DNA from: Duganella aceris
GTDB lineage: Bacteria > Pseudomonadota > Gammaproteobacteria > Burkholderiales > Burkholderiaceae_D
DNA length: 64,000 nt
NCBI RefSeq assembly: GCF_011090165.1
Contig: NZ_JAADJT010000006.1
Coordinates: 62,001-126,000 of the forward strand
Reading direction: 5' to 3'
The notes beneath the pieces were generated by a model that did no database searches, was not told the origin of the DNA, and saw nothing but the letters and a program-made list of their open reading frames with translations. Positions 19,596-30,207 of the stretch are shown piece by piece. Both the position numbers and the translations under genes were made by a program. The first letter of the stretch is position 1. Each line of letters opens with the position of its first letter.

Positions 19596-19808
19596 ATGAA
19601 CCTGACCGCCGGCACCCTGCTGGCGCTGGCCGCCTTAGCCGGCCACGCCCCGACCCTCGACGCCGCTCAAGCGGCGGCGCCCGAACCCGCGCCGCAAATC
19701 GCGCTGCAACTGGCGTGCGCCGCGCCGCAGCAGCTGCGCTGGCCGTCCACCTGCAGTGAAATCCGCCTGCGCGTCATCGTCAACATGGGACGCCCGCAGT
19801 GGGCCTAG
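19596..19808 (+). CDS. Small hypothetical secreted protein
   Basis: A 70-codon frame with an N-terminal Ala/Leu hydrophobic stretch resembling a signal peptide (cleavage perhaps after DAAQA) and two cysteines in the mature part. It is not recognised. A strong hairpin terminator lies immediately after the stop, which favours it being a transcribed gene. The ribosome-binding site is weak and the composition is the same as local shadow frames, so it may not be real. Confidence 0.4.
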   Translation: MNLTAGTLLALAALAGHAPTLDAAQAAAPEPAPQIALQLACAAPQQLRWPSTCSEIRLRVIVNMGRPQWA

Positions 19809-19812
19809 GCGT

Positions 19813-19847
19813 AAAAAAACCGGCGCTGGTTGCCCAGGCCGGTTTTT
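19813..19847. terminator. Bidirectional intrinsic terminator
   Basis: AAAAACCGG (19815-19823) pairs with CCGGTTTTT (19839-19847), with inner CTGG/CCAG pairing. A-runs on one side and T-runs on the other allow termination from both directions, between the small gene and yccA. Confidence 0.85.
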
Positions 19848-19863
19848 GCGAAGTGCTTGACGC

Positions 19864-20544
19864 TTAGTCGCGGCTACCGCCGGCGATGCCCAGCAGCGAC
19901 AGCAGGCTGGTGAAGATGTTGTACACGTCGAGGTACAGACGCAGCGTGGCGCTGACGTAGTTGGTCTCGCCGCCGTTGATGATCTGCTGCACGTCGTACA
20001 GGATGTACGCGGAGAAGATCGCGATCGCCACCACCGAGATCACGATGCCCAGCGCCGGGATGCCCAGGAAAATGTTGGCGACGGAAGCCAGGATCAGCAC
20101 CACGACGCCGGCGAACAGCCAGGTGGCCATGCCCGAGAAATCACGTTTCGACACGGTGGCGATCGACGCCAGCACCAGGAACACCGAGGCGGTGCCGCCG
20201 AAGGCCGTCATGATCAGGAAACCGCCGTTGGAGTAGCCCAGGATGCGCGACAGCAGCGGCGTCAGCATCAGACCCATGAAGAAGGTGAAGCCCAACAGCA
20301 GCGCGACGCCGACGCCGGAGTTCTTGTTCTTCTCGATCGCCCAGATGAAGCCGAAGGCGCCCGCCAGGAACACCAGCGCCATCAGGCCGCCGCCGAGCGG
20401 CAGGTGCAGCGAGACGCCCAGCGCCGCGCCGAACACGGTCGGAATCATCGACAGCGCCAGCAGCCAGTAGGTGTTGCGCAGCACGTTGTGCTGCACCGAC
20501 CGGCGACTTTGGGTCAGGTCGTAGGTTTTTTGCATATTGATCAT
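19864..20544 (-). CDS. Bax inhibitor-1 / YccA family integral membrane protein
   Basis: A 226-residue polytopic protein with about seven hydrophobic helices. In E. coli the YccA relative binds and modulates the FtsH protease; others transport calcium. The start is the ATG at 20544 because GGAGG precedes it by six bases; the longer frame to 20622 has no site and extends over the promoter. The C-terminal part (LYLDVYNIFTSLLSLLG) is typical of the family. It is divergent from ndk. If it does modulate FtsH, it would act on the same protease as HflK/HflC encoded at 31786-34031. Confidence 0.92.
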   Translation of the reverse strand: MINMQKTYDLTQSRRSVQHNVLRNTYWLLALSMIPTVFGAALGVSLHLPLGGGLMALVFLAGAFGFIWAIEKNKNSGVGVALLLGFTFFMGLMLTPLLSRILGYSNGGFLIMTAFGGTASVFLVLASIATVSKRDFSGMATWLFAGVVVLILASVANIFLGIPALGIVISVVAIAIFSAYILYDVQQIINGGETNYVSATLRLYLDVYNIFTSLLSLLGIAGGSRD

Positions 20545-20585
20545 AGTGCCTCCATTACATAGGAATCGGTTTCCCGCTTGATAAA

Positions 20586-20615
20586 AGCATAGCACGTCCA
20601 GGTAAAAATACGCAA
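20586..20615 (-). promoter_or_regulatory. Sigma-70-type promoter of the yccA-like gene
   Basis: On the minus strand TTGCGT (20615-20610) and TATGCT (20591-20586) are separated by 18 bases, upstream of the GGAGG and ATG at 20544. Confidence 0.6.
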
Positions 20616-20795
20616 AAACCATGCTTGAAATGCACTTAAGACCGGCTTAAAGCGGCAGTATCGGCCTTTTTTAATGCCGAGTTGCAAGCTTATCTACTGT
20701 CGATAGTCGGTTGCCGAGGTGTTTTATGGTAAAATCGAAGGTTGATTGAGTTATCAATTTTGTTTTAAACCTTTCTTTTTATTGGAGTTTTTCAA

Positions 20796-21203
20796 ATGGC
20801 AATCGAACGCACCCTGTCGATCATCAAACCAGACGCAGTTGCAAAAAACGTTATCGGCCAAATCTACAGCCGCTTCGAAGGCGCTGGCCTGAAGATCGTT
20901 GCTGCGCAAATGAAGCAGCTGTCGCGTGAAGAGGCTGAAGGTTTCTACGCCGCGCACAAAGAGCGCGGTTTCTTCAAGGACCTGGTTGACTTCATGGTCT
21001 CCGGTCCAGTCATGATCCAGGCGCTGGAAGGCGAAAACGCCGTCCTGAAAAACCGCGAACTGATGGGCGCAACCGATCCTAAGAAGGCAGAAAAAGGCAC
21101 CATCCGTGCTGACTTCGCCGACTCGATCGACGCCAACGCGGTCCACGGTTCCGACGCTGTCGAAGCCGCTCAAGTTGAAATCGCTTACTTCTTCGGTAAG
21201 TAA
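20796..21203 (+). CDS. ndk: Nucleoside diphosphate kinase
   Basis: A 135-residue enzyme that equilibrates nucleoside di- and triphosphates through a phosphohistidine. The active-site His117 is visible in [10 protein letters not shown], and the N-terminus [12 protein letters not shown] is diagnostic. TTGGAG precedes the ATG at a good distance. An upstream TGGTAAAAT (20727-20735) could be an extended -10 element. An intrinsic terminator follows the stop, so ndk is probably monocistronic even though the rlmN operon begins just behind it. Confidence 0.96.
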   Translation: MAIERTLSIIKPDAVAKNVIGQIYSRFEGAGLKIVAAQMKQLSREEAEGFYAAHKERGFFKDLVDFMVSGPVMIQALEGENAVLKNRELMGATDPKKAEKGTIRADFADSIDANAVHGSDAVEAAQVEIAYFFGK

Positions 21204-21216
21204 TTTTTGCAGCATC

Positions 21217-21257
21217 CCGTTTCCGCCTCGCCCCCGCGGGTGGAAACGGAGTTTTTT
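21217..21257 (+). terminator. Intrinsic terminator after ndk
   Basis: CCGTTTCC (21217-21224) pairs with GGAAACGG (21242-21249), followed by AG and six T. It lies inside the longer reading frame upstream of rlmN, which argues against a TTG start for rlmN at 21207. Confidence 0.8.
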
Positions 21258-21278
21258 AGAACTGTTTTGAACCCTGAA

Positions 21279-22466
21279 ATGAATACGCCCGTGAACGCCG
21301 CCGCTCTGACCAACTTGCTGGATTTCGATCCCGCGCAGCTCATCGCCTATTGCGCCGAGTTGGGAGAGAAGCCGTTCCGCGCCAAGCAGCTGCAGCGCTG
21401 GATCCACCAGTTCGGCGCGTCGGATTTCGACAGCATGACCGACCTGGCCAAGTCGCTGCGCGACAAACTCAAGACCCGCGCCCACGTCAGCGCGCCGGCC
21501 ATCATCAGCGACCACACGTCGACCGACGGCACGCGCAAATGGCTGGTCGACGTCGGCAACGGCAACGCGGTCGAAACCGTGTTCATCCCGGAAGAAAACC
21601 GCGGCACGCTGTGCATCTCGACCCAGGCCGGCTGTGCCGTCAACTGCCGTTTCTGCTCGACCGGCAAGCAAGGCTTCTCGCGCAACCTGACCGTCGGCGA
21701 AATCATCGGCCAGCTGTGGATGGCCGAATTCGAACTGCGCCGCACCAAGGGCATCGAGCCCGGCCCGAAAGGCGAGCGCCAGATCACCAACGTGGTGATG
21801 ATGGGCATGGGCGAGCCGCTGCTGAATTTCGAGCCGACCGCCACCGCCCTCAAGCTGATGCTGGACGATAACGCCTACGGCCTGTCGCGCCGCCGTGTCA
21901 CGCTGTCCACCTCCGGCGTGGTGCCGATGATGGACAAGCTGTCGCAGGAAGTGCCGGTGGCGCTGGCGGTCTCGCTGCACGCCTCGAACGACGAGCTACG
22001 CAACGGCCTGATCCCGCTGAACAAGAAATACCCGCTCAAAGAGTTGATGGCCGCCTGCAAGCGCTACCTGGAATTCGCGCCGCGCGACTTCATCACCTTC
22101 GAATATTGCATGCTGGACGGCGTCAACGACTCCGACGAGAACGCGCGTGAATTGCTGGCCCTGGTGCAGGACCGCGAATTCGGCGTCAACTGCAAATTCA
22201 ACCTGATTCCGTTCAATCCCTTCCCGGAATCGGGCCTGCTGCGCTCGAAGAATCCGCGCATCAAGGCCTTCGCCCAGATCCTGATGGATGGCGGCGTGGT
22301 CACCACCATCCGCAAGACCCGGGGCGACGATATCGACGCCGCCTGCGGCCAGTTGGCCGGCGAGGTCCAGGACCGCACCAAGGTCGCCCAGCGCATGGAA
22401 AAAATGGCCGAATACCAGCAGAAGTTCGGCGCCAATTTCGGCAAGATCGTGGAGATCCGTTCCTGA
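21279..22466 (+). CDS. rlmN: Dual-specificity 23S rRNA/tRNA adenine-C2 methyltransferase RlmN
   Basis: Radical-SAM enzyme of 395 residues that methylates A2503 of 23S rRNA and A37 of some tRNAs. The 4Fe-4S cysteines 119, 123 and 126 lie in [15 protein letters not shown]. The motif [11 protein letters not shown] and the conserved C-terminal Cys segment [11 protein letters not shown] are present. The start is the ATG at 21279, because the longer frame overlaps the ndk terminator. It is the first gene of a seven-gene run (pilW, rodZ, ispG, hisS, yfgM-like, bamB, der follow); its TGA overlaps the pilW ATG. Confidence 0.95.
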   Translation: MNTPVNAAALTNLLDFDPAQLIAYCAELGEKPFRAKQLQRWIHQFGASDFDSMTDLAKSLRDKLKTRAHVSAPAIISDHTSTDGTRKWLVDVGNGNAVETVFIPEENRGTLCISTQAGCAVNCRFCSTGKQGFSRNLTVGEIIGQLWMAEFELRRTKGIEPGPKGERQITNVVMMGMGEPLLNFEPTATALKLMLDDNAYGLSRRRVTLSTSGVVPMMDKLSQEVPVALAVSLHASNDELRNGLIPLNKKYPLKELMAACKRYLEFAPRDFITFEYCMLDGVNDSDENARELLALVQDREFGVNCKFNLIPFNPFPESGLLRSKNPRIKAFAQILMDGGVVTTIRKTRGDDIDAACGQLAGEVQDRTKVAQRMEKMAEYQQKFGANFGKIVEIRS

Positions 22467-23287
22467 TGACCCACCAGGCGCAGCGTAGCCGGCTCAGTCT
22501 CGTCGCACTCTGTGCGGCCGCGACGCTGGCTGCTTGCGCCTCGTCGGGGCCGCAGCGCGGCCAGAGCGGCAAGGCCGAACTGACCACCGCCTCCGACCAG
22601 ACCGCCGCCCAGCGCAAGGTCGAGATCCGCATGCAGCTGGCGGTCGGCTATTTCGAGCAGGGTCAATACCCGTTCGCGCTGGACGAGGTCAAGATGGCGC
22701 TGGTGGCCGATCCCAACCACGCCGACGCCTACGGCATGCGCGGCCTGATTTACCAGCGCATGGGCGAGACCGGCCTGGCCGAGGATAATTTCATCCGCGC
22801 CCGCAAGCTGGCGCCCGGCAATCCGGATCTGGCCAACAATTACGGCTCGTTCCTGTGCCAGAACGGCCGGGTGGCGGAATCGCTGCCGCTGTTCGACGCC
22901 GCCCTGGGCAACCGCGCCTACCGTTCGCCGGCCAACGCCGCGAACAACGCCGGGTCCTGCGCGTTGAAGATCAAGGATTACGCCAGCGCGGAGCGTTATC
23001 TGCTGCAAGCCTTGCAGTTGACGCCCGACCTGCCGGCCACCAACGCCAATCTGGCGCGGGTATATTTTGAAAAGCGCGATTATGTGCGCGCCAATTTCTT
23101 TATTACCCGTTTGAACAAGGTGGCAAAGATGGAGAGCCTGACGGCCGATGTGCTGTGGCTCGCGATTAAGGTGCAGCATAAGCTGGGCGATACGTCCGCG
23201 GAATCCGGTTGGGGCACGCAGTTGCGCCGCCACCATCCCGGCTCGACCGAGTATGCTGCTTATCAACGTGGGGCGTTTGATGAGTGA
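22466..23287 (+). CDS. pilW: Type IV pilus biogenesis/stability lipoprotein PilW (PilF)
   Basis: A 273-residue outer-membrane TPR lipoprotein that in Neisseria and Pseudomonas (PilF) supports secretin PilQ multimerisation and pilus stability. The lipobox LAACAS places the lipidated Cys at residue 24. Several TPRs follow, including YFEQGQYPFALDEVKMAL and the repeats around residues 80-210. It overlaps rlmN (TGATG) and the rodZ start by 8 bases, so the three genes are translationally coupled. This order is standard in beta- and gammaproteobacteria. Confidence 0.92.
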   Translation: MTHQAQRSRLSLVALCAAATLAACASSGPQRGQSGKAELTTASDQTAAQRKVEIRMQLAVGYFEQGQYPFALDEVKMALVADPNHADAYGMRGLIYQRMGETGLAEDNFIRARKLAPGNPDLANNYGSFLCQNGRVAESLPLFDAALGNRAYRSPANAANNAGSCALKIKDYASAERYLLQALQLTPDLPATNANLARVYFEKRDYVRANFFITRLNKVAKMESLTADVLWLAIKVQHKLGDTSAESGWGTQLRRHHPGSTEYAAYQRGAFDE

Positions 23288-24287
23288 AACAGGGATACCA
23301 ATGAATTCAGAGTGGGCAGAACCGCCAAAAGACCAGGGCAGCAAAAGCCTGGCCACGCCCGGAGCACAACTGGCGGCCCAGCGCGAAGCGATGGGTTGGA
23401 CGGTGGAACAGATCGCCGATCAATTGAAGCTGGCCCCGCGCCAGGTCAAGGCATTGGAAGCGGGCGACTACGCCGCGCTGCCGAACATGGCCGTGGTGCG
23501 CGGTTTCGTGCGCGCCTACGCCAAGGTGGTCAAACTCGACGCCACGCCGTTGGTGGCGATGATCGAAGTGGTGTCGCCGACCAGTCACGAGGCCGCGCCG
23601 CCGCGCAAGGAAATCGCCGCCACCTTCTCCGAGTCGCGCTTCCCGTCGATGACGGGGCGCTCCGCCAGCCCGACCGGCTGGCTGGTCGGTGTCGCCGTGG
23701 TGGTCGTGGTGGCCGCCGCCGGCGCGTATGCCTGGCAGACCGGTTTGATCCCGGCCACGCTGTTCCAGCGGGCCGGGAAGGAAGCGCCGGCCGCCGTCGC
23801 GGTGGAGGAAGCCAAGCCGGCTGACTCCGCGCCGATCGAGACCACGCTGGTCAAGCCGGGCGAGGAAAACAATCCGGTGCAAACCACCAATGTGCCGTTG
23901 ATTTCGGTGCCGCCGCAAAACGCGGCGGAGACCGCGCCCGTCGCGACCGCGCCGGCCGCCGCCGCGCCGACGCCTGCACCTGCGCCCGCGACGCCTGCCG
24001 CCGCCGCGCCGGTCGCTCCGGCAGCGGTGGCCCCGGCCGCCGCAACCGCCGGCCGTCAGCTGGTGCTGAAGGTGGCGGAGGATTCGTGGGTGGAGATCCG
24101 CCGTCCCGGCTCGACGCCGCTGATTTCGCGTCTGGTCAAAGCCGGCAGCACCGAGACCTTCGACATCAAGGATCCGGCGCTGCTGATCATCGGCAAGCCT
24201 ACCGCCGTGGAAGCCACGCTGGGCGGCGCGCCGCTGGCCTTGCCGCCGGTCGCCGGCGGCACGATTTCACGCGTCAATATCAAGTAA
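23280..24287 (+). CDS. rodZ: RodZ-like helix-turn-helix membrane protein
   Basis: A 335-residue bitopic cytoskeletal protein that links MreB to the inner membrane in rod-shaped bacteria. It has an N-terminal Xre-like HTH (about 25-95, [18 protein letters not shown]), one transmembrane helix at about 133-152, a long Pro/Ala-rich periplasmic linker, and a C-terminal DUF4115 beta domain (VAEDSWVEI...FDIKDPA). The start is at 23280, overlapping pilW by 8 bases; an ATG at 23301 is a possible alternative. Position between pilW and ispG is conserved. Confidence 0.9.
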   Translation: MSETGIPMNSEWAEPPKDQGSKSLATPGAQLAAQREAMGWTVEQIADQLKLAPRQVKALEAGDYAALPNMAVVRGFVRAYAKVVKLDATPLVAMIEVVSPTSHEAAPPRKEIAATFSESRFPSMTGRSASPTGWLVGVAVVVVVAAAGAYAWQTGLIPATLFQRAGKEAPAAVAVEEAKPADSAPIETTLVKPGEENNPVQTTNVPLISVPPQNAAETAPVATAPAAAAPTPAPAPATPAAAAPVAPAAVAPAAATAGRQLVLKVAEDSWVEIRRPGSTPLISRLVKAGSTETFDIKDPALLIIGKPTAVEATLGGAPLALPPVAGGTISRVNIK

Positions 24288-24298
24288 AAAGAACTGCC

Positions 24299-25564
24299 AT
24301 GTCTTCAACGCAAACAGCTATTCCTTCGGGACCGTCGAACCGCCGCGCCAGCCGCAGCGTGCTGGTGGCCTACGGCCAGCGCAAGATCTGGGTCGGCGGC
24401 GACGCGCCGGTGGTGGTGCAGTCGATGACCAACACCGACACCGCCAACGCCATCGAAACCGCGATCCAGATCCGCGACCTGGCGCGCGCCGGTTCGGAAC
24501 TGGTACGCCTGACGGTGGACCGTCCGGAAGCCGCCGAAGCGGTGCCGTACATCCGCGAGCAGCTGGACAAGATGGAAGTCGACGTGCCGCTGGTCGGCGA
24601 CTTCCACTACAACGGCCACACGCTGCTGAACGATTACCCGGAATGCGCCAAGGCGCTGTCGAAGTACCGCATCAATCCGGGCAACGTGGGCAAGGGCGCC
24701 AAGCGCGACACGCAGTTCGCGCAGATGATCGAAGTGGCCGCGCGCTACGACAAGCCGGTGCGCATCGGCGTCAACTGGGGCAGCCTGGACCAGGCGCTGC
24801 TGGCGCGCATCATGGACGAAAACGCCGGCCGCGCCGAACCGTGGAGCGCACAGGCGGTGATGTACGAAGCGCTGATCACATCGGCCATCGAGAACGCCGT
24901 GCGCGCCGAGGAACTGGGCCTGGGCCGCGATAAGATCATCCTGTCGTGCAAGGTCTCCGGCGTGCAGGATCTGATCGCCGTGTACCGCGAGCTGGCCAAG
25001 CGCTGCGACTATCCGCTGCATCTCGGCCTGACCGAAGCGGGCATGGGCAGCAAGGGCATCGTCGCCTCGACGGCGGCGCTGTCGGTGCTGCTGCAGGAGG
25101 GCATCGGCGACACCATCCGCATCTCGCTGACGCCGGAACCGGGCGGCGACCGCACCAAGGAAGTCATCGTCGGCCAGGAGATCCTGCAGACCATGGGCCT
25201 GCGCAAGTTCACGCCGATGGTGATCGCGTGCCCGGGTTGCGGCCGCACCACCTCGACCACCTTCCAGGAGCTGGCCGACAACATCCAGACCTATCTGCGC
25301 GAGCAGATGCCGGAATGGAAAAAGACCTATCCGGGCGTCGAGGCGATGAACGTGGCCGTGATGGGCTGTATCGTCAACGGTCCGGGCGAATCGAAGCACG
25401 CCAACATCGGCATCAGCCTGCCGGGCACCGGCGAATCGCCGGCGGCGCCGGTGTTTGTCGACGGCGCAAAGTTCGCCACGCTGCGCGGCGAACGCATCGT
25501 CGAAGAATTCCAGGACATCGTCCTGAACTACGTTAAGAAGAATTACAGCAATGTCCAAAACTGA
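24299..25564 (+). CDS. ispG: 4-hydroxy-3-methylbut-2-enyl diphosphate synthase IspG (GcpE)
   Basis: 4Fe-4S enzyme of 421 residues in the MEP isoprenoid pathway that converts MEcPP to HMBPP. The cluster-binding cysteines are visible in CPGCGRTT and [11 protein letters not shown], and the N-terminal TIM-barrel motif [11 protein letters not shown] is present. The start is the ATG at 24299, 11 bases after rodZ. The 3' end overlaps hisS by 14 bases. Essential housekeeping gene in the rlmN-der operon. Confidence 0.96.
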   Translation: MSSTQTAIPSGPSNRRASRSVLVAYGQRKIWVGGDAPVVVQSMTNTDTANAIETAIQIRDLARAGSELVRLTVDRPEAAEAVPYIREQLDKMEVDVPLVGDFHYNGHTLLNDYPECAKALSKYRINPGNVGKGAKRDTQFAQMIEVAARYDKPVRIGVNWGSLDQALLARIMDENAGRAEPWSAQAVMYEALITSAIENAVRAEELGLGRDKIILSCKVSGVQDLIAVYRELAKRCDYPLHLGLTEAGMGSKGIVASTAALSVLLQEGIGDTIRISLTPEPGGDRTKEVIVGQEILQTMGLRKFTPMVIACPGCGRTTSTTFQELADNIQTYLREQMPEWKKTYPGVEAMNVAVMGCIVNGPGESKHANIGISLPGTGESPAAPVFVDGAKFATLRGERIVEEFQDIVLNYVKKNYSNVQN

Positions 25565-26894
25565 AAAAATCAATGCCGTCAAAGGCATGAACGACATCCT
25601 GCCGACCGACTCGCATCTGTGGCAGCTGTTCGAGAACACCGCGCAATCGGTGGTGCAGAGCTATGGCTTCCAGCAGATCCGCACCCCGATCGTGGAAAAC
25701 ACCTCGCTGTTCGCGCGCGCCATCGGCGCCGTGACCGACATCGTCGAGAAGGAAATGTACTCCTTTGAAGACTCGATGAACGGCGACAAGCTGACGCTGC
25801 GCCCCGAAGGCACGGCCGGCGCGGTGCGCGCGGTGATCGAGCACAACCTGGTCTACGAAGGCCCGAAGCGCCTGTGGTACACCGGCCCGATGTTCCGCCA
25901 CGAGCGTCCGCAGCGCGGCCGCTATCGCCAGTTCTATCAGTTCGGCTGCGAGGCGGTCGGCTTCAGCGGCCCGGACGTGGACGCGGAAATGATCATGATG
26001 TGCCGCCGCCTGTGGGATGACCTGGGCCTGGAAAACATCCGCCTCGAACTGAACTCGATCGGCGACGCCGAAGAGCGCGCGCGCCACCGCGTCGACCTGA
26101 TCGCCTACCTGGAAAAAAGCGAAGACCTGCTCGACGCCGAAGCCAAGCGCCGCCTGCACAGCAACCCGCTGCGCATCCTCGACACCAAGAATCCGGCGAT
26201 GCAGGAACTGGTCAACGGCGCGCCCAAATTGTTGGAATACCTGGGCGAGGAATCGCTGGCGCACTTCAACGGCGTGCGCAAGATCCTCGACCACAACAAC
26301 ATCCCGTACGTGATCAACCCGCGCCTGGTGCGCGGCCTGGATTACTACAACCGCACCGTGTTCGAATGGGTCACCGATGCGCTGGGCTCGCAGGGCACCG
26401 TGTGCGCCGGCGGCCGCTACGATCCGCTGATCGCCTCGTTCGGCGGCAAGCCGACGCCGGCCGTCGGTTTCGCCATGGGCATCGAGCGCCTGCTGGAGCT
26501 GATGAAGGAAGCCGGCGAGCCGGAAGCGCCGAGCCAGTGCGACGTCTACCTGGTGCACCAGGGCGAAGCGGCGCAGCTGCAAGCCTTCGTGCTGGGCGAG
26601 CGCTTGCGCGACGCCGGCCTGGACGTGGTCATGCACGGCTCGACCGCCGCCGGCGCGGGCAGCTTCAAGACCCAGATGAAGAAAGCCGACGGCAGCGGCG
26701 CATCGTTCGCCGTCATCATCGGCGAAGACGAAGTGGCCAACCACACCGCCAGCGTCAAGGCGATGCGCGCGTCGGAAGGCGAGCAGCAGCAGTCGACGGT
26801 GCCGTTCGACGACGTGGTCGATTTCGTGGTCGACCAGATCACCGACAGCGGCGATCATCATCATCACGTGCACGACGAGCATTGCAATCACTAA
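25551..26894 (+). CDS. hisS: Histidyl-tRNA synthetase
   Basis: Class II aminoacyl-tRNA synthetase of 447 residues. Motif 2 ([17 protein letters not shown]), the His-specific motifs ([14 protein letters not shown] and AGGRYDPL) and motif 3 ([11 protein letters not shown]) are present, followed by the anticodon-binding domain. The last residues form an unusual His-rich tail with seven His in the final twelve positions ([12 protein letters not shown]), beyond the folded domain. The gene overlaps ispG and precedes the yfgM-like gene by 36 bases. Confidence 0.96.
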   Translation: MSKTEKINAVKGMNDILPTDSHLWQLFENTAQSVVQSYGFQQIRTPIVENTSLFARAIGAVTDIVEKEMYSFEDSMNGDKLTLRPEGTAGAVRAVIEHNLVYEGPKRLWYTGPMFRHERPQRGRYRQFYQFGCEAVGFSGPDVDAEMIMMCRRLWDDLGLENIRLELNSIGDAEERARHRVDLIAYLEKSEDLLDAEAKRRLHSNPLRILDTKNPAMQELVNGAPKLLEYLGEESLAHFNGVRKILDHNNIPYVINPRLVRGLDYYNRTVFEWVTDALGSQGTVCAGGRYDPLIASFGGKPTPAVGFAMGIERLLELMKEAGEPEAPSQCDVYLVHQGEAAQLQAFVLGERLRDAGLDVVMHGSTAAGAGSFKTQMKKADGSGASFAVIIGEDEVANHTASVKAMRASEGEQQQSTVPFDDVVDFVVDQITDSGDHHHHVHDEHCNH

Positions 26895-26930
26895 GCATTC
26901 CGATCAACTTATAACTAGCAGACGACTGAC

Positions 26931-27584
26931 ATGGCATACGATCTCGAAGAACAAGAACAACTTGCGACGCTTAAAGCATGGTGGGAAAAGTACGGCAACC
27001 TGACCACCTGGGTGCTGATCGCCTGCCTGGCGGCCTACTCGGGCTGGCAGGGCTGGAAGTACTACGAGCGCAACCAGGCCGCCCAGGCCTCGGCGCTGTA
27101 TGACGAGCTGCAAAGCGCGGTACAGGCCAAGGACAACGCCAAGGTGCTGCGCGCCGCCGGCGACATGGAAAGCAAATTCGGCGGCACCGTGTACGCCCCG
27201 ATGGCCGCGCTGGTCGCCGCCAAAAGCTCGTTCGAAGCCAACGACCTGAAATCGGCCAAGGTCCAGCTGCAATGGGCGGCCGATCACGGCGGCGACGAAT
27301 TCAAGGCGATCGCCAAGATCCGCCTGGCCGGCGTGCTGCTGGACGAAAAAGCCTACGACGACGCGCTGAAGGCGCTGGGCGGCGATGTGCCGGCGCAGTT
27401 CGCCGGCGCCGTGGCCGACCGCAAGGGCGATATCCTGGCGGCGCAGAACAAGCTGGCCGAAGCCCGCGCCGCCTACCAGGCCGCGCTGGACGCCACCGAC
27501 AAGAAGAACCCGGGCCGTCAACTGATCCAGCTGAAATTCGAAGCCATCGGCGGCTCGGTGCCCGCCGCCAAAGGCGCCGCGTAA
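26931..27584 (+). CDS. YfgM-family membrane-anchored TPR protein
   Basis: A 217-residue protein with a short cytoplasmic N-terminus, one transmembrane helix (about 22-44, TTWVLIACLAAYSGWQGW) and a periplasmic TPR domain. E. coli YfgM associates with the SecYEG translocon and the chaperone PpiD. Its place between hisS and bamB is the same as in E. coli, which supports the assignment and a role in envelope protein export. Confidence 0.9.
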   Translation: MAYDLEEQEQLATLKAWWEKYGNLTTWVLIACLAAYSGWQGWKYYERNQAAQASALYDELQSAVQAKDNAKVLRAAGDMESKFGGTVYAPMAALVAAKSSFEANDLKSAKVQLQWAADHGGDEFKAIAKIRLAGVLLDEKAYDDALKALGGDVPAQFAGAVADRKGDILAAQNKLAEARAAYQAALDATDKKNPGRQLIQLKFEAIGGSVPAAKGAA

Positions 27585-27646
27585 TAGGCGCAGCGTAATC
27601 TATCGGCGCCGGCGTCCGCCGGCGCTCTCTAAGCAAGGTTAAAAAG

Positions 27647-28783
27647 ATGCGTATTACCGAAAAAGTTATTGCTGCAAGCGTGTTTGCGATGTTGGCCGGT
27701 TGTTCCTTGTTTGGCTCCAAAGATAGCAAGAACCAGCCCGCGCCCCTGGTCGAGCTGAAGGGCATGGCCACGCCGAAAACGGTGTGGAAGTATTCGGTGG
27801 GTAAAGCCGGCAACGCCGTGTTCACCCCGGCGCTGTCGGGCGCCAACCTGTACGTGGCCGACGCCGACGGCGCGCTGGCCAGCATCGATGCCGCCACCGG
27901 CAAGCAGAACTGGCGCATCAAGACCGGCTCCGACCTGACCGCCGGCGTCGGCACCGACGGCGAAGTGGTCGTGGTCGGCGGCGTCAAGGGCACCATCCTG
28001 GCGTTCGACGCCAGCGGCAAAGAATTGTGGAAAGGCCAGGCCACCAGCGAAGTGCTGTCGTCGCCGGTCGTCGGCGGCGGCGTGGTGGTGGTGCGCAGCG
28101 TCGACAACCAGATCACCGCGTTCGAAGCCAAGACCGGCGTCAAGCGCTGGACCGTGACCCGCACCACGCCGGCGCTGACCTTGCGCAACGCGCCGGGCAT
28201 GGTGGTCAACGGCCTGAACGTGTACGTCGCCCAGCCGGGCGGCAAGCTGCTGGCGCTGGTGCTGGCGACCGGCCTGCCGCGCTTTGAAGTGGTGGTCGGC
28301 GAGCCGCGCGGCGCCACCGAACTGGAACGCGTCACCGACATCGCCGGCAGCCCGGTGATCTTCGAGAACGACGTCTGCGCCGTGTCCTACCAGGGCCGCG
28401 TCGCCTGTTTCGACGCTGTCACCGGCGCGCCGCACTGGAGCAAGGCCACTTCGTCCGACAAGGGCGTGGCGGTCGACCAGCGATTTGTATTCGTCTCCGA
28501 CGACAAAGGTGAAGTTGCAGCCTACAGCCGTGAAAACGGCAGCAACGCCTGGAAAAACGATAAACTGTCCTATCGCAACCTGTCGACCCCCGTGTCGTAT
28601 GGCCGCGCCGTGGCAGTCGGGGACTACCAGGGTTACGTCCACTTCCTGTCGCGGGAAGATGGCGCGTTTATAGGTCGCGCCGCGACCGACGGCAGCAAGA
28701 TTCAGGCTGATCCCGTCATCGCAGGTTCGAATTTGATTTTCCAAACCCAATCAGGGACAGTGACCGCTCTCGCGGTCGAGTAA
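27647..28783 (+). CDS. bamB: Outer membrane assembly factor BamB
   Basis: Outer-membrane lipoprotein of 378 residues in the BAM beta-barrel assembly machine. The lipobox LAGCS gives lipidated Cys19. The rest is a PQQ-type eight-bladed beta-propeller with repeated blades such as VADADGALASIDAATGKQNW and FVSDDKGEVAAYSRENG. It is followed by der after three bases. The gene order hisS-yfgM-bamB-der is diagnostic. Confidence 0.95.
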   Translation: MRITEKVIAASVFAMLAGCSLFGSKDSKNQPAPLVELKGMATPKTVWKYSVGKAGNAVFTPALSGANLYVADADGALASIDAATGKQNWRIKTGSDLTAGVGTDGEVVVVGGVKGTILAFDASGKELWKGQATSEVLSSPVVGGGVVVVRSVDNQITAFEAKTGVKRWTVTRTTPALTLRNAPGMVVNGLNVYVAQPGGKLLALVLATGLPRFEVVVGEPRGATELERVTDIAGSPVIFENDVCAVSYQGRVACFDAVTGAPHWSKATSSDKGVAVDQRFVFVSDDKGEVAAYSRENGSNAWKNDKLSYRNLSTPVSYGRAVAVGDYQGYVHFLSREDGAFIGRAATDGSKIQADPVIAGSNLIFQTQSGTVTALAVE

Positions 28784-28786
28784 AAA

Positions 28787-30133
28787 ATGAAGCCGGTAAT
28801 CGCACTAGTGGGTCGACCCAATGTAGGGAAATCGACCTTGTTCAATCGTCTGACCCGCTCGCGCGATGCGCTGGTGGCGGACTTGCCTGGGTTGACGCGC
28901 GATCGTCACTATGGCGAGGGCCGTGTCGGCGAACGTCCCTTCCTCGTCATCGACACGGGCGGCTTCGAGCCGGTCGCCAAGGAAGGCATCATGCATGAGA
29001 TGGCCAAGCAGACCAAGCAGGCCGTGGCCGAAGCCGACATCGTCGTGTTTCTGGTCGACGGCCGCCAGGGTCTGACGCCGCATGACAAAACCATTACCGA
29101 CTTCCTGCGTAAAAGCGGCCGTCCGGTCATGCTGGTCGTGAACAAGTCCGAGGGCATGCGCTACACCGCCGTCGTCGCCGAGTTCTACGAGCTGGGACTG
29201 GGCGAGCCGTACTCGATCTCGTCGGCCCACGGCGATGGCGTGTCCGACCTGGTGGAGGAGGCGCTGGACCTGGCCTTCGCCCAGCGTCCGGACGACGCGG
29301 CCGAGCTGGACAAGACGGACCATGGCATCAAGATCGCGCTGGTCGGCCGTCCGAACGTCGGCAAGTCGACGCTGATCAACACCCTGGTCGGCGAAGAGCG
29401 CGTGATCGCCTTCGACATGCCGGGCACCACCCGCGATTCGATCGAGATTCCGTTCGAGCGCGAAGGCAAGCAATACACGCTGATCGACACCGCCGGCATC
29501 CGCCGTCGCGGCAAGGTGTTCGAAGCGATCGAGAAATTCTCGGTCGTCAAAACCCTGCAATCGATCTCGGAGGCCAACGTGGTCGTGCTGATGCTCGACG
29601 CGCAGCAGGACATCTCCGAGCAGGACGCCCACATCGCCGGCTTCGTGCTCGAGACCGGCCGCGCGCTGGTGATCGCGGTCAACAAGTGGGACGGTCTGCG
29701 CACCGATGAGCGCGACGAGATCAAGATCGACATCGACCGCAAGCTGGACTTCCTGTCCTTCGCCAAGATGCACTTCATTTCAGCCTTGAAGTCGCAGGGC
29801 ATCGGTCCGCTGATGAAGTCGCTGGACGCGGCCTACGCCGCCGCCATGTGCAACCTGTCGACGCCGAAGCTGACCCGCGCGCTGATCGAAGCGGTGGAGA
29901 AGCAGGAACCGCGCCGCAAGGGTTCGATCCGTCCGAAGCTGCGCTATGCGCACCAGGGCGGCATGAATCCGCCGGTGATCGTTATCCACGGCAATGCGCT
30001 GGACGCGGTGGGCGAACCGTACAAACGTTACCTGGAAAAACATTTCCGCGATACGTTCCAACTGGTCGGCACCCCGCTGCGGATCGAACTGCGCACCGGT
30101 AAAAATCCGTTCGCAAAAGGTTCGGCAAAATAA
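28787..30133 (+). CDS. der: Ribosome biogenesis GTPase Der (EngA)
   Basis: Double GTPase of 448 residues required for 50S subunit maturation. Two P-loops, each GRPNVGKST, occur near residues 8-16 and 186-194. Two sets of DxxG and NKxD motifs follow (VIDTGG, LIDTAG; VVNKSE, AVNKWD), with a C-terminal KH-like domain ending near [11 protein letters not shown]. It is the last gene of the rlmN operon; a hairpin follows after the stop. Confidence 0.96.
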   Translation: MKPVIALVGRPNVGKSTLFNRLTRSRDALVADLPGLTRDRHYGEGRVGERPFLVIDTGGFEPVAKEGIMHEMAKQTKQAVAEADIVVFLVDGRQGLTPHDKTITDFLRKSGRPVMLVVNKSEGMRYTAVVAEFYELGLGEPYSISSAHGDGVSDLVEEALDLAFAQRPDDAAELDKTDHGIKIALVGRPNVGKSTLINTLVGEERVIAFDMPGTTRDSIEIPFEREGKQYTLIDTAGIRRRGKVFEAIEKFSVVKTLQSISEANVVVLMLDAQQDISEQDAHIAGFVLETGRALVIAVNKWDGLRTDERDEIKIDIDRKLDFLSFAKMHFISALKSQGIGPLMKSLDAAYAAAMCNLSTPKLTRALIEAVEKQEPRRKGSIRPKLRYAHQGGMNPPVIVIHGNALDAVGEPYKRYLEKHFRDTFQLVGTPLRIELRTGKNPFAKGSAK

Positions 30134-30138
30134 GGCCG

Positions 30139-30167
30139 TTTTTTTGCAGGAACGCCCTGCAAAAAAA
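30139..30167. terminator. Symmetric A/T-flanked hairpin after der
   Basis: T7-GCAGG (30139-30150) pairs perfectly with CCTGC-A7 (30156-30167) around a 5-base loop. The T-run precedes the stem on the plus strand, so it is not a classical plus-strand terminator. It may act as an RNA 3'-end stabiliser or as a weak terminator. Confidence 0.5.
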
Positions 30168-30207
30168 GCCAAAACAGGTTACAGTGGCTTAGAAGCACCA
30201 TTCCCCG

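Noticed and set aside
21207..21278. TTG start extending rlmN upstream
   Set aside because: This stretch contains the ndk terminator hairpin and T tract; the ATG at 21279 matches the family N-terminus.
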